DNA of 64,000 nucleotides from Halichondria panicea (GCF_963675165.1 NC_087392.1:3239001-3303000); one strand, 5' to 3'; positions 12,136 to 24,685 are shown, numbered from the stretch's first letter. The notes: generated by a model from the sequence alone, not told the origin. Made by a program: numbers and translations.

Positions 12136-12501
12136 TGAGGATATCGCTACCAGCCTGACTGGGACCACAAGCAACGCTTCCCCGAGGACGATTTGCTCAG
12201 GTTTACTACGGGTGTAGGCAAGTTCAGGTCGCTCACATCGCCCCCGGGTATCGAGTCAGAGGAGTAGGTGAACACAAAGACTCAAAGACCTAAATCGCCC
12301 ACGCGTGGGGCCCACCATATTTTCTACCGCTCGCCGCTCACGGTATTTCCCCAGAATAACAGTGGCTAGATGGCAATGCATTGTTAACTGTCTTGCTAGG
12401 TCGAAGAGGCATTGGCTTTGCGCTAGCAGCATCTTGCGATGGTAGTGGTTGGTATTGTTTGCCTGAGTTGACTCTGAGGTTGATACAGGGTTGACGTACA
12501 T
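12136..12501. other. Two coding-like unrecognised segments, opposite strands
   Basis: Plus strand, about 12140-12265: an open segment (RYQPDWDHKQRFPEDDLLRF..., then TTGVGKFRSLTSPPGIESEE) ending in TAG. Minus strand, 12256-12501: an open segment with HRKMLLAQSQCLFDLARQL and VILGKYRERRAVENMVG. Both have natural composition, unlike the surrounding spacer, and the GC content rises locally. I recognise neither. They could be exons of two convergent genes or of a two-gene TE like the ones further right. Confidence 0.3.
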
Positions 12502-13037
12502 AGTTGTACATAGAGTAAGTGCTCTTTAATTGTTTTTGCTGCATTAGCACCATCTGCAGCATCTGCTCAACCCCGAGATCGTGCAGATTGACATGTACCC
12601 AGAAGTCTTCTCCAATGCTCAGGTGTAAAGAATACTAGCTTGGTACTTTCCGTGGAAGATCGCAGCTGCATCAGACATCTCGCCCGAGACCTTTAGAACA
12701 ATAGATGGCTACCTATATATATAGCATCCAGCTTAGAATGATCTAGTTACGCTCATGATGATGGCCAGCGGAGGAGTGACTACTACTACAATTACTACAA
12801 TAGAATGACCTTTCTCCTTCTCCAATATTATTTTATTTTTGCAAATGCTGCAGCATAGCAAAGGCATCAATACAGCAAAGACATCTCTGCCTCTCAGAAA
12901 AGAAGTGACTACTTCCAAGCTAGCTTCTGTGACAGCTTTCTTCAAGCTAACATTGCATGGCTGCACACCCACCTAGCTAAGTGGGTGTTAACCAACCACT
13001 TGCAATACTGCAATCTGATTGGGCTGCACTCCTCAGT
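12502..13037. other. No supported gene
   Basis: Spacer with no recognisable coding segment. Minus-strand frames at 12733-12972 and 12977-13279 are unrecognised and lack exon context. Confidence 0.4.
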
Positions 13038-13069
13038 GCCCGGCCACCCGTTGGGAACGGGTGCCGGGC
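13038..13069. repeat. GC-rich hairpin
   Basis: GCCCGGCCACCCGTT and AACGGGTGCCGGGC form a 14-base stem with one bulge around GGG. It stands out from the AT-rich surroundings. Such hairpins are common in terminal or internal regions of foldback and tyrosine-recombinase elements; the family is unknown. Confidence 0.6.
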
Positions 13070-13870
13070 TCCGCCCAGATGAGAAACAAAGAATCTACTA
13101 AACAAGGAATCGAAGTTTGAAGCACATAGCACATATATAATTAACGTGTATGAGAAGTATACCAGTGGAAGCTCTGAGCGATCATCAAGTTTACTAGAAA
13201 AATTTCTCTTATACATGCTTCTTACCATGGGCAGTATGAAGCGGTTTTTTTCTTTCCAGGCCAAGAAACTTTCGGCCAAGCCTCCTGTGAGCTTTCTTTG
13301 AAAAATCTCTGCAAGCTACAGTAGGCCATGAAATGACTACTGACTAGATCTAGCTCATGAATAATTAATGAGCAAATGAGCAAACGACCACAACCTTAAT
13401 TACTATCAGGGTGTCATACAGGATTTGCGAAATTTGTATTGTTGTAGGGATTTAAGGATTTAACATTAATTAAATAGATAACGTGCTAGCATTTTTTTTA
13501 TAATTAATGTATTATATAACACGTTATACTGTACATACCTTTGGTCCCAATACTGTCAGGTACTCGGGAATCCAACAACGCAACTGTTCAACAGAAGTCA
13601 TGTCTTGGTGTTTGCTCATTCAAAATCACGGGAAGATTAAGCAACACACCTCGACTGTTTTGGTCTAGGATAGCGCACCTCCAGGATAGTCTCTTGATGT
13701 TTCAGACTCAATTTCCTCTTGGACCCACAGGTCTCTTCGACAATGGCGATTTTGTTGGCAACGTTTTGTAAGAGGTATAAAGTTTTATGATGTATCCAGG
13801 GTTACTATTAGTGCTGGAACTGTGCTGGAATAAGTGCTGTGCTGGAATAAGTGTGTCGCTTCAGTTGGAG

Positions 13871-14243
13871 TCATATATGACAGGTTCTGGGAAAAAGGCG
13901 CAGGCTGATAGAGCAAAGAATTGCCTATGCCTATGCATTGATACGCTTAGTTTGCACATACCTCTTTTCATACCTGAGTTATGCGCGTTGGAAACTCAAA
14001 GTTTTGAAATAGCGGTATTGAGAAACGCTCACTTAAAAGATTGCTAAATTGGGAAATTGGGAAAAGTGAGGTAATGGTGGCTGCTTAGACAAAGCGCTTT
14101 GGTGGAACGCATTGGATTCAGAGCATCAGATTTTACAGAGAGGTAGTAGAAAGACAGTAGAAAGACTGTAGATAACTATAAGCCAAGAAAAATTATTATT
14201 ATACACTGCAGTCCATAAATCTGGCTATTGCTGTCACATATGA
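13871..14243. mobile_element. Diverged MITE, sibling of the element at 59939
   Basis: Ends TCATATATGACAG (13871) and CTGTCACATATGA (to 14243) are near-perfect inverted repeats. The interior aligns over most of its length with 59939-60355: shared words include GCGTTGGAAACTCAAAG, GAGCATCAGATTTTACAGAG and GACTGTAGATA. It has small internal duplications (GTGCTGGAATAAGT repeats just outside, AGTAGAAAGAC repeated inside). There is no ORF of note. It is a non-autonomous DNA transposon of unknown superfamily. Confidence 0.7.
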
Positions 14244-14257
14244 TAGGTTTCAGTAAC

Positions 14258-14307
14258 AAGCTAGGCCCCTGATCAAGCTAGGCCCCTGATCAAGCTAGGC
14301 CCCTGAT
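14258..14307. repeat. Three tandem copies of a 17-base unit
   Basis: AAGCTAGGCCCCTGATC is repeated at 14258-14274, 14275-14291 and 14292-14307, the last copy mutated in its final base. The near-exact copies imply a recent local duplication. Confidence 0.9.
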
Positions 14308-16153
14308 ATTGTTTGCAAGTTTATAAGAAACAACAGTATAGGTGTTGCACATTAATTAATATTACATAGAGTTGTCACTGGACCAGCATTCTGTGAAGGT
14401 AGTAGACGGTGGAGTGTGTGACATCAGTGTGTCAACATCATGTTTGGCCAGCAGTTCATTTTTCCTAGAGCACCACAGAGCTCTGTAGCTGAGAGTCAGG
14501 GACATGACAGGGACATGACAGACTTCAACAATACCAGCTCAACCTTCCCCCGTATAGACTCTGATAGTCGTTAGTGACACCACGAGACTTCCCCCGTAAG
14601 CCCCCAAACAACACTCAACAGTGACGTACAGTATGATCTTCATTCCCTTGGGGGTCCTCTCCCCGTTGGCGCTGCGTTATAAAGCTATCTTATTTCTTTT
14701 CAAATATGTTCATGCATTTATTAACTTGTTGTATCATATTTTCATTTTTCCAGTATCCTGTGCTCAAGATAATTATACCCTCACTCAAGTATCCACGGAC
14801 ACCTGTGCTTAAGTGCCTGCACCGTATCGTTACCCCAATGAAGATTCAAAGTATGAACAGGTCAGGTTGTATGGTAGCTTGCTCTTGCTGGGAAATAGAG
14901 TACCCAGATTGCTACACATGTAATGTACCTAAGGGTCACATTCAAGGTATATATAAAGTGTGAGAGCAATAGATCCCAGATCTTCGAGGAGATGTGAAGC
15001 AAAGTAGACATGATGGTGTAGATTCTTCAAGATTCTTCAAAGAATTTGTTGAGGTGTCTGCCACCTTGATTCCTCTCTTCACAGGGCACAGGGACTACGA
15101 CGAGGGGACCTATGCGATCGCTACCGGGTGTGCCAGGAGTTGAGAGAGTGGTGTTATGGTGTTATCGCAGTAGCGACGTATATCTCGGAAACGATCTCGT
15201 GATAGTGGGTATCTTTCTTCCAGAAACCCATGTGAGTCTTTAGCTGTCAGGGGTGTCCACTTTTGGTGCTGAGATGGGGTCATCACTGAGATCATCACTC
15301 ATCATTTGAGAGGCATCATTTGACTCATCAACAATGTATTGCGGTGTGCTCCAATTAAGGGAGAATCTGATACTCGTACTAGATTGCCACTCGTGGATGG
15401 TCTCGAATGGTGGGTATCCAAGGGCAGGAACCAGGAGCAGCACTGTTTATGGTAAGTGTGTGTGTGTGTGTGTGTGCATGTTGCAGCTAATTGAATTGAG
15501 GATCGAGGTAATATGCTGGTTATACATAGATGTAGGTGCATAGACATGCATAGACATCACGAGGTCACGAGGAGCTGTATGTTAATTATATATTGGAACT
15601 ACACTACACTACCTCTTACATGATGTAGGGTCATAATTTTTTTAGGCAGGCCAGACAGGTCACATTAATTTTTTTTGGCTTCTGTTTGTGTGAGATAGAC
15701 ACAAACTACCTTTGATTAGTACTGCATAGAGCTGTATGGTATTATGATGAAACTACCTCTTACTTACATAGATGTAGAAAAGGTCGGTGCTGTTGTATCC
15801 CATTATTAGATGGAATATGCACCCTTAAGGTTGATTGTGTCCAACAGATACTTCTCAGGCTTTCAGCCAATCAGTTTACTCCGCGAGTCACACGACTCAG
15901 CTGGAAGTATAGCCTCGAATCCAGGCAGATCTGCCAGGTAAGCTGGAGGCCACCAAATATTTTGCCCAACTAAAGTTTGGGGGTGGAGCTTAGACAATTC
16001 AAGCAAATTCAAAATGTCTGAAAGAAAATGTAGTGCCAAAGCTGGTCAGGTGTGGCCATTGTGACGAAGATTCAAATTATCAACTCAAACACAGCATCCT
16101 TCAGCCACACAGAAGCAGATCACCATCCCCAGTGTCTTCTACTCATAGTAAGC
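14308..16153. other. Mostly spacer; possible 3' remains of the Ty3-like element
   Basis: A short GT repeat lies at 15454-15474. Minus-strand frames at 15110-15547 include a Ser/Asp-rich stretch (SQMMSDDLSDDPISAPKVDTP) that resembles the loose C-terminal tails of Ty3-type polyproteins and lies in the right direction from the integrase at 16154-16666, but I cannot confirm it. Nothing else is recognised. Confidence 0.35.
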
Positions 16154-16666
16154 TTATTCGTTTTGCCTGACACAATGCAGGTCAGTTGGGTTGATATTGT
16201 ACATGTACGTATTATCCATACGTACCTTCTCCTGCGTATGCGTGTATATAGCATCGACAATTATCTTCTTTCCCAGGAAGGGTCCTGCAAAATCGATTTC
16301 AAAATCGATATGAATTCGTTTCCAAGATGGATGTAGTGGTGCGACAGATGGTGCTGCTGCTGCACAGCTTTTTGCTTGCGTTTTATCCATACCATTCCAC
16401 CAAAAGTAGCTACGAGCCAAGGATTTCATACCCGGGTGGGTTTTCATGTAATGAGTGTTGAGTGTAGACTGTAGGCTTGTTGGAACAATAACTCTTATCC
16501 CCCACATAAGGCAATCATTCTCGTGACTTATATGGCTTAATTTCGTCTTCGACGGTATCAGGCCAACGGCATACGTTACTAAGTATTCTATCACGAGCCG
16601 TAGCTTTCTGCACTGTCTGAAATGTAACCTAGGTATGCCGATAAAAGAATTGCGCAAGCAGCCCAA
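16154..16666 (-). pseudogene. Ty3/Mag-like integrase fragment
   Basis: The reading frame shows the zinc-binding and linker part of a Ty3-type integrase (LMWGIRVIVPTSLQ..., THPGMKSLARSYFWWNGMD) followed by the start of the catalytic core with the first Asp in KRIHIDF and FAGPFLGK. The HHCC Cys pair and the residues between ASS and the core are disrupted (SCAAAAPSVAPLHP), and a duplicated IDFEIDF marks a small tandem duplication. The core is cut off after VDA, so the rest of the integrase is absent. It belongs to the same decayed element as 17004-18029, with reverse transcriptase (RT) and RNase H almost entirely deleted between them. Confidence 0.82.
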
Positions 16667-17003
16667 TGAGGGTATACCCTTCTTAGAACCAAAAATAGTC
16701 CGTAACCAGATTGAATTTACGGAACTTCTTCACTCCAAAAATCATTTTTCGATTTGCACGTAATTTTTTTCACTAGAGGATTTTTTTCAAGAAAATACAT
16801 GGGATATCACTGCATAGGAATATGCATCTGCAGCCAAATTGATTGGCAACGAATGCTCGATCGGATATCTTTGCAACGCCTGGCTAGACCAAATCCATTC
16901 CCGATCAGCTTGAAGTAGCTCCGACAAATCCAGCTTTGAGAATAGTTTGCCTTCTGCCAATGTGAGTGTGTGTAAAGTACTTGCCTAAAGTTGTGGTCTA
17001 TAA

Positions 17004-18029
17004 CTAGAGTTGTGGTGAAGTACACTCACTATAACTAGAGTTGTTGCCTTCTGCCAATGTCGCAAACAAATCCTCCGGTTTAGGCAATGGGTATTGTTCT
17101 ACTGACAATACCTGATTCACGGTCACTTGCCACATACTTGCCATTTTTTTTAGGCACCACCTCGATAGTTCCTTGTTCCTCCAATCGATCGATGGCTTAA
17201 AGAATCGCCTCGGCCTGGGCTCGATTTTACTAAGTCTTTCCCGAAACCGAGTGGCGAGTCGATGGTTGGATTCGAACAGGGGTAAACGTATGTATTTCAT
17301 CCAGTTGCCAATTAGTGCCAACTTTGCCTTTTGGTTACCGTACCTGGCCTGTACTCGTAAGAATTCCCGTCTTGTCTTGTCAGCCCCCGTGTCTATCTCC
17401 ATGTCCAACATCTGACCATTAACCATCATTTGCACTTCGATGGGTGCACAGGAGCATTCCTCTACTGTGTGTATGCGATCCACTCGACTCGGACGGACTG
17501 TTCGTATAAAGCTGGTTGGTACTTCGAAATTGTCGCTTTGCTGCGTACTTTGAGGAGTCCCGTTTAGGTCTTGACCTACAGACGGGAGCAATGTGTCCTT
17601 GTTTACCACAATTATGACATTCCGCTGTTTTCAACTGGCAACCATCGCAACTGTGATCACATTGATATCACATTGATAGCAGAGAGGTTTTTCCTTTGAG
17701 AATTTGGGTTCTGGGTCGATGCATTTCAGCAGACCTTTGCTGTCTCCACTGCTTTGATATAAGTGAGATTTATCTTAACCGATCGAATCGCGAGCCACAA
17801 ATCGGTCGCGTAGGGCTTGATCAAAAAAATCACAATGTGTGGCTAGAACCGCAGCAAATTCAGCAACACTTTCTCCTACTGACTGGTCCCGTTTGTAAAA
17901 ATGAAAGCGCTCAGCTCGTTTCGGTTCAAAATGTTGTCGCCGAGATTTCATGGTGCGACTGGGCGTCGGGGCGCTTAACAGAATTGGTACTTGCTTAGCC
18001 TCTGGTATGTCATTTGCCGGTTCACGCAT
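17004..18029 (-). pseudogene. Ty3/Mag-like gag-protease-RT remnant
   Basis: Read right to left: a gag segment (17775-18029) with RFHFYKRDQSVGESVAEFAA and CDFFDQALRDRFVA, typical of Mag-clade Ty3 elements; a CCHC zinc knuckle CHNCGKQGHIAPVC (about 17590-17630); an aspartic-protease active site MEIDTGADKT (about 17380-17415); and the beginning of RT with SVEQYPLPKPEDLFATLA (about 17060-17110). The frames are interrupted: a tandem duplication of ATGTGATATCA-type sequence at about 17655-17675 splits the first zinc knuckle, and most of RT after FATLAEG is missing. All parts are normally one polyprotein. The element is dead. Confidence 0.85.
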
Positions 18030-18063
18030 CCGTAATGCAGCCGAATTGAGATCTAGCTATATA

Positions 18064-18079
18064 ATCCTCGTCGCCAAAT
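18064..18079 (-). other. Primer-binding site and LTR edge of the Ty3-like element
   Basis: On the minus strand TTTGGCGACGAGGAT immediately precedes gag and follows ...TACTACA. This TGGCGACGAGGA type of primer-binding site is usual in Mag-like Ty3 elements. It puts the inner edge of the 5' LTR at about 18079. The outer LTR edge and a matching 3' LTR were not found, so the LTR length is unknown. Confidence 0.6.
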
Positions 18080-18540
18080 GTAGTATCGTTTAACTGAATG
18101 AATACAACACATAATGAATACAACACATGGCTGGCTATCATTTATACTAATCTCATGAATAATAACATAATAACTATAACATTCTTGTTCACGATACCAC
18201 AGCTGTAGCCTCGACTCCAGCCCCTTGAATAGTGGGCCTGGTATTTACTGTTGGCGCGTGGGTGGACAATTAATTTATTATTTACCGTATTTTATCTCGT
18301 TAAAGTGATCAAGAACAGAAAGAAGAGGGACTGTAGACAGAGACAGAGACAGCTAAGTAAAACATCAGCTCTGTAGATTTATTCATTAACTTGAGGCTCG
18401 GATCGGATACACACTCAGGCGACAAGTTAATCTCATAAGAAATTAGTTAAACCTGTGGGTAAAAAATATGTGGGTAAGTACAGTGGCTGTGACGTAGCAT
18501 AATGTGAGGACTACTTATTGATTTACACAATAGATTTACA

Positions 18541-18620
18541 TTGAAAGCACTATCCATTAATACACACTCAATTAATACACACTCAATTAGTACACACTCA
18601 AGCGGATACACACTCAAGCA
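18541..18620. repeat. Short imperfect tandem repeat
   Basis: ACACACTCAA-containing units (ATTAATACACACTCA and variants) recur five times, with the same core near 18410. It gives rise to a spurious repetitive frame on both strands. Confidence 0.8.
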
Positions 18621-20202
18621 ACAAGTCCCTCGGATCGGATACACGGATTGTAAACACATTCAGGCCACACAGTTCTCGGACACGTACTTACTCTGTAACC
18701 AATTTTCGGCAAATGTCAACCTTCCAGCACTGCAGACACTCCAACACTTTGAAAAACAAGAGGTGCACTGATCAATAAGCTTCACATCAATGCTCTGGGA
18801 CTGCTGGTCGGTACGGTACCCAGACACTCCAGCTGCACTGCAAGTCCATAAACATCACATCTTTCTCACTACACGTACGTAGAGCTGGACCCAGTATTTG
18901 GCTAGCTATGTCTAGTTTTAACTTATATAAAGCCGTTTCAAAAAGAAGGTGGGCTAGCCGCGGCGTATGTACAACGATCTTTGAAAGCAAGACAGTTTCT
19001 GGTCAAGAATTGATTGAATAATCAGATACCGGTGTTTTTCTCTGGATTCGGAAGGTCAGTCGTAACGTCACAATGACGTTTGACAGCGTTACCTTAATGA
19101 GAACAGGAAAAAATTGTTAATGCTTGTATTAGGGCAGTTCTATAATTAGGGCAGTTCTATAATTAGAATGGCTACGGTACAGGCGCTGCAGCTTAGACGC
19201 GTCTTTTCTACTAGTACAAACAGGGGCTCCTGAACAAACCAAGAGTAACGTACGGTCGTTCCACATGGATCTACATTTCCTGTAATTAAATTTCCTGTAA
19301 TTAAGACTGTTTTTATACAACCCGCCTCCTGAATCCAAACGCTTGAAGCTCCCGTGTTTTCTTTGGGCCTACAAGCTTCATGAGAGTTCTCGGTCACAAA
19401 TAGGGATGCCTTCTGATCATATCTGTGATACCAAGTACTTGCACAAAGGCTTTCAAGTTTCGCTCACGCTTCACACATCAAGCATTTGATGCTTGAGAAA
19501 ATGCTGGAGAAAATGGTGCTTGTCGATGAGGCTCCAACCACACCCATTGTATTTGCAGGCTTGTCAAGAATTTCATCACAATCTGATCTTCGTTCAAAGC
19601 AGTAGCCATCTGTAAGTGTTGGTACACAACACTATAACCTTAACAAGTTTAACTGTGGCAATTAAATCACAATCACAAACCAGGTAATCACTTACCTCTT
19701 CAATGAGTTCGTGTGAAATGTTGAGTGGTATATTTTCACTGGATAGCACTGGTCAACTTCATCGTGCACCATGTAGTCATATACACAGACACGGGAAGCC
19801 CAGGTCCTTCTTGAGTGACCAACCAAATCGCCTCGATGATTACAGCCTCGAAAAACTCTATCAACTCCTACTTCTCCCATGACAAATTCCCGTTGCAATT
19901 TTTGAGGCTTCGATTTTGCGCCTTTATAAAAAGCATGACGTTATCTGAAGATCGGTCGACACTGAGCTCTAATCGTACTGAGAATTGGATCATGTGAGCT
20001 TGACCCTGAGGCAGCACCAAATGAGGAAGGTACCTGCCCACAACTCGTCGATCATACAAACGAGTAAAGAATAAAGAATGCCCAGAATTTTTAAGTGGTG
20101 GCTAATTCATCTTCAATGAGTGGTCTGTGACTTCATAATTATACATCTGTAGTAAAAATGTGCTGATACTACGAAGTGTATTTAAATCAATGTGTTTGTT
20201 TT
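18621..20202. other. No confidently supported gene
   Basis: A minus frame at 18787-18990 contains a natural-looking segment (RLAHLLFETALYKLKLDIAS) that might be an exon, but the family is not recognised. Duplications at 19134-19165 (GGGCAGTTCTATAATTA twice) and 19278-19302 (TTTCCTGTAATTAA twice) are clear. The rest shows nothing. Confidence 0.35.
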
Positions 20203-20296
20203 TGTCCCAGAGAGTGCTGTCAGTAAGCGGTCTTTAAGATACCTCACATTAAGTGTAATGTATCTTCTAGCTTGTTGACAACCACTCTCTGGGACA
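20203..20296. repeat. 94-base foldback element
   Basis: Ends TGTCCCAGAGAGTG (20203-20216) and CACTCTCTGGGACA (20283-20296) are exact inverted repeats. The centre pairs AGATACCTCACATTA with a mutated complement. It is a compact MITE with no ORF; no target duplication is obvious. Confidence 0.75.
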
Positions 20297-20771
20297 ACCA
20301 TTGGGTAGCTTTTATTTCAATATTTCCTTTCTTTAGATATAAAATTCCTACAAGAGTGTTTGTGACTTTGAAGCAGGTCTAGGTTTGAGCTGTATGTTTT
20401 TCAATATCATGATGCCTTTTCGCCTAACAGTGGCACCCCTAGTGATTATATACAAGTAATAATTATGATTGGTACAGCAGTCACAAATGTACTCCTAGTA
20501 GTTTAACGACAGCACCAGAAAATCCAAGCTCATATTGGGCATTCATCCTACAACAACGTCATGGTTGATCTAGTGTACATAATGGTTTAATGAATGGTTT
20601 TGACTACAAAAGTACCCACCTCCATATTAAGTCCGCAATTCATAGAGACATCCACTGCCCCCATGAGAGCCCTCACTTTGAAACCTAGTTAGTTTTCTTA
20701 GGAAACAATCTGGGGGCGTGTCCAGAAGGGGAGGGGCTGCTCCGTTGCTTAGGAGGAGGAGGAGAATGCTA

Positions 20772-22539
20772 TCCGTAGGAATGATAATTGCTGTGATTTC
20801 TGTCTCTCTTCCAGTACTGATAGGAGACACTTTAAAACTGGTCCTGTGTTGGAGACCAGCAATTCCAGAGACAGTGACTTGTTCGTGGAGTTTGAGCTAA
20901 ACGCTCAGAGACAAAGGACGCCAAAGAGACACGCGCTTCTAGTGAGAAGCCATTGGGCGAAGTGATCATGATCCGACATGTCATCAGAAGAGTGTTTGAC
21001 TTCAAAGGGATTGCTGTGGCCGAAACAGCTGGAGTAATCGCATCTGCATCAATGGGAGGGATGGCAGTAGATATGTGATTAGCACTCGCACTGCCAGTCT
21101 CGTTTTTGCGTTCCTCCAAGTGCAATAGTGTATGGTGGGATCCTTGACACTTCTTGCACCGATAAATCGATTTGCAGTTTTTGATAAAGTGACCGCTATT
21201 CAAACAATTCATGCATAATTTCTTCTCCTTTAGGAGAGCAATTTTACTATCATGGTTCATTGCTGGACAAATGTAGAATCTTTTTGTTATTACATGAAAT
21301 GCAGTTAGCACCAGACTCGTAGCTTGCTGCATATGTGCAATCTTGGGAAAACGTCTCATAACAGAACTAGAGTTATCTATCTTCTTGACTTGCTGTTGAG
21401 AAGGGGACTCTGAAGCTTGAGCTCTGAGATTAATAAAGTCCAACAGGTCTTGATAATGAGGTACTTTGCGCTGGGTTTGGCTATGTTTTTGCCATTCGAA
21501 AGTGGTAGTAGCATCTAATTTCAACTCAAGCACGGATGTCATAAACGGCCCAGGATCGTATTTCATTGACTTCAGAGCTGCTGCTGTGCCAAGTCGTGAA
21601 GTTTTCGTAGCTCTCTGCCGGTCCCTTCTTTCAAGGACGGTGCATCCAAGGACGGTGCATCAAGGATTACCTTCACGTGTGCTTGGTGAATAAACCGGGG
21701 TCTTGCATGAAGGCATTCAATTGCTACTGTATAATTCTCCCCAGACTGCGAGAGACCATCAATCACTACATTTGCAGAACCATTCTTTAGAGCGTGCTGA
21801 AGTTTCTCAGAACATGACAGACTGGACCTTTCGTGTACTGACACAGAGAACTGCTCCCAAAACCTCCTCCAGCTTAATATGTTTCCGTCGAACATGGGAA
21901 CCTCTATTTTAGGAAGTTTTACTCCATCGTGTTCACCAGACCTCGCAACTGGTGCAACTGGCTTTATATCATCACTCAGTCTGCTAACTGTCAGTGCGCA
22001 TTCAAATAACAATCTCTCCAGACCCCTGTGATTGGTGTGGAGTTCATCCCCATAGTCTAACTCTAGTGATAGCAGGTCACTATGAGCACTATGCAGGTTA
22101 GCCTTAGTATCATTGAGTTGTTCTCTGTACTGTTTTATCAAATGTTTGCTTCTGGATCCAAAGCTGATACTGATTCCTCTATTGAACGCAGGGTTCTCTC
22201 CAAATGAGCCAATTTCCTTGTGGTTATTCTAAGCTCGCGTTCATCAGGATCCGTGGTAGTAGTTGATTTAATTATTTGAGACAGTTGAAGTCTCATTGTG
22301 GCTATGTCCTCCTCCGTTTGGTCTAACAGTTCCTCCTCGTCGTCCAGGAACTGGAAGTGTAGGGTTCTGAACTCCCCTTCTAGAGAGTCTAACTTGATAA
22401 GTGCTCGATCTCGTTTAAGAGGGGACTCGCTGTCCTCCAAATCTCGTACTTTGGTGATTAACTTGGTCAATGATGATCGAATAACACCGCGACGTTTCCG
22501 CATGTTGGAGATTGCGCGCAAGGTTTCGTTGCGAGACAT
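20772..22539 (-). pseudogene. BEL/Pao gag-protease polyprotein, broken
   Basis: Starts at ATG 22539 (MSRNETLRAISNMRKRRGV). An N-terminal coiled coil with many Glu/Arg heptads occupies about 130 residues. The next frame (21572-22141) holds the gag core (DUF1759 type) with PKIEVPMFDGNILSWRRFWE. The third (20772-21566) holds zinc knuckles CMNCLNSGHFIKNC and CKKCQGSHHTLLH, then the protease. The aspartic-protease active site is deleted: ARVSL runs directly into ASFVSERLA, where the family has D-S-G/A between them. A 15-base tandem duplication (21632-21661) repeats DAPSL in frame. The product would be the structural protein of virus-like particles; this copy cannot make a working protease. Confidence 0.88.
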
Positions 22540-22779
22540 TGATTCGACGATGATACGAGCGATGCTACGTGGCCACGTGTACGTTTATTGTGTTGAGACC
22601 CGGGTCTTATATACTCATATAATGATATACAATAATTATCAATAGAATTCAGTTCAATAATTGTAATGCACAATAATTGTTTACGACAAACGACAATATA
22701 ATTATATCAATAATAATCCAACCCATAGAGGGGAGATGTTACTTGAGAGTTGCTCATGAAGTAACCGCCGAATTCCACG

Positions 22780-22925
22780 ATTGGGGATACTTGAGAACTG
22801 CTCAGGGAGTAGACACCACTCGGAGAGTTGCCCACAGAGTAGACACCACTTGGAGAGTCGCTTGGAGAGTCGCTCACAGAGTAGACACCACTTGGAGAGT
22901 TGCTCAGAGAGTAGCCACCGAAGAC
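22780..22925. repeat. Leader tandem repeats of BEL/Pao element A
   Basis: Units with GAGTAGACACCACT and GGAGAGT(C/T)GCTC repeat three to four times between the primer-binding site and gag. A comparable repeat-rich leader is present in BEL element B (33350-33560). Confidence 0.8.
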
Positions 22926-22965
22926 AATGATTAAGGATAGACTATCCGGTTCGAAGGACCATTAG

Positions 22966-23133
22966 TGTATAGAGCTACTCTAGGATTGAACGCTACTCTA
23001 GGATTGAACAAGATTAGGCAGACTAACAACTTTTTATCAAACAGTTATATAGAACAACAAAGTGTGATCAACAGACAGGAAACAATAACGAATAAGATAA
23101 ATACAGATATAAATTCCATACTAACCACAAACA
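22966..23133 (-). repeat. 5' LTR of BEL/Pao element A (168 bases)
   Basis: On the minus strand it begins TGTTTGTGGTTAGTATGG and ends CTCTATACA. It is almost identical to the LTR at 46501-46663, apart from two substitutions, a 13-base difference near the middle and an internal tandem duplication (GTTCAATCCTAGAGTAGC). After the LTR the minus strand reads CTAATGGTCCTTCGAACC, the primer-binding region, similar to that of element B. Confidence 0.88.
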
Positions 23134-24685
23134 CTGTCCTTTAAGGGAGTGGTCTCCTTGTCCATGGGTGTGGCGGTTGTTGACTGAATGTGTCTTGACT
23201 AACCTGCTCAGCTGCAAGTGGTCGAGTGGTCTGCTGAAGGGTGATGATACTCTACACTCGTGTCCTTCAAGTCCGTGTGGTATGCTGAGTGTGATGTATT
23301 ACTAATTATTGACTACGTTGCAAGTGGTACACTGTCCTTCAAAGGACTAAATGTGCTCATTCATCGAGGTTGCAAGCTGTCCTTCAAGCCACGGTATGCT
23401 GAAGGTTGTTTAGTTTGATGACTGAATGTGTGACTGAATGTTAGCACATTTCAAGAGGATGTGGTAGCCAGATTTCAGAGCTAGAGCAAGACGACTCGAA
23501 CGCATCACAGCGATGTTGACCTGAAAATGAAATGGACCACTCACAGAATGATGATCTAGAAGATTGTTCACAGAAATGGCGTTTATATTTTGGCCATAAA
23601 AAGAAAAGTATGGCACGCTCTTTCCTCTAAGGAGCTGGTGACACAACTTTTTAAGGAAGCCTTTCCTCTCTTCTGCAAATGAAATATTTCAGCGAAATTT
23701 TCAATGTGATAGCAAGGCAAAGGCAGGGGGCAACCTATCAAGCACTTGCAGCGCCAAGAAAATTAAACCCACTGCTAAGTACAATAAATCTGTCGTCCTG
23801 TCCACTGGCACTGCTCTCAGTGGAAGAAGCCACAGCAGCAGCAGTGAGATTGCTGAAAAAGGATGAACGCAGCAAAATAAAGTGCCAAGGAACAAGTCTT
23901 GGCATTATTATGTACTGACTTGGCATATGTACTGAACTCAGTTCCATCTAGTCAGCCCTGAAAGAAAGGATTTCCTGCTACCCCAGAAAATCAGCCACTT
24001 AATCGAGTCAGCAGTCACTAAATTTGATGTCCTCTATGATGATTGTACTATTCATCAAGTGGCAGTGGTGTGTGTAGCCAACTGAGCAGGTGAAGGATGA
24101 TTTGAGGTCAAAAAGAATACCTACCTGAAAGTGTTAAGATAACTTACTTCCGTGGATGAGAGCTATAGAGAATCACATAGTCCAACATTTGAACCAACAA
24201 AACTACGAAAAGTATGTATAGAGGCTTTTTCAAGTAAGCAATAATCATTATTATATTATAATCATTATTAAAATCGCAACAAAATCAGCTGTAGAAATGG
24301 ACCGCCTCCTACTTGAGAAATTTAAATTTAAAGAGGACTACTTACAATGTTAGATGCAACGAATTTTTGCTTACAGTAAACAAGTTATCATGTATAAAGA
24401 AAAATAAAGCAGTGGACACAGATATGGGACTCAAAAAAAAATCAATTTTTACATAAAGTCAGACATTTAAATTACTTTTTTCGCTGTAGGGTTGATTGCC
24501 TCATATAAAGATCAGTTGAGCGATAGCTGTCTTTCCCTTTGGTAACAATGGTTTGTTTCTTGGTCAACAACGTTGCTTTTCAAGCTTCATAGTTGGCTGC
24601 AGGGTAGCCTGGATGAGCAGTAGTGAATAGTGAATGTCTTCGAGCAATCCCTTAAATCCATACAACAAGATCCCGTGCGTGCGCA
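23134..24685. other. No supported gene
   Basis: Repeated words CTGTCCTTCAAG and GGTATGCTGA occur at 23260-23400. A plus frame at 23679-23918 (with LLSVEEATAAAVRLLKKDE) is not recognised. The rest is AT-rich spacer. Confidence 0.4.

Larger units (their letters stand above)
20770..23133 (-). mobile_element. BEL/Pao element A, 5' half (LTR, leader, gag, protease)
   Basis: On the minus strand: 5' LTR (23133-22966), primer-binding region, repeat-rich leader, gag, zinc knuckles and the protease region. The element stops near 20772 just after TAIIIPT, where BEL/Pao polyproteins continue into the protease-RT linker. No 3' LTR follows. GACAG abuts the LTR on its outer side (23134-23138, read on the minus strand). 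The missing 3' half lies 22 kb away on the other strand at 43070-46663. Confidence 0.85.

Noticed and set aside
15110-15547. C-terminal tail of the Ty3-like polyprotein
   Set aside because: Position and Ser/Asp-rich composition fit, but no diagnostic motif is present, so it is not annotated as a coding feature.
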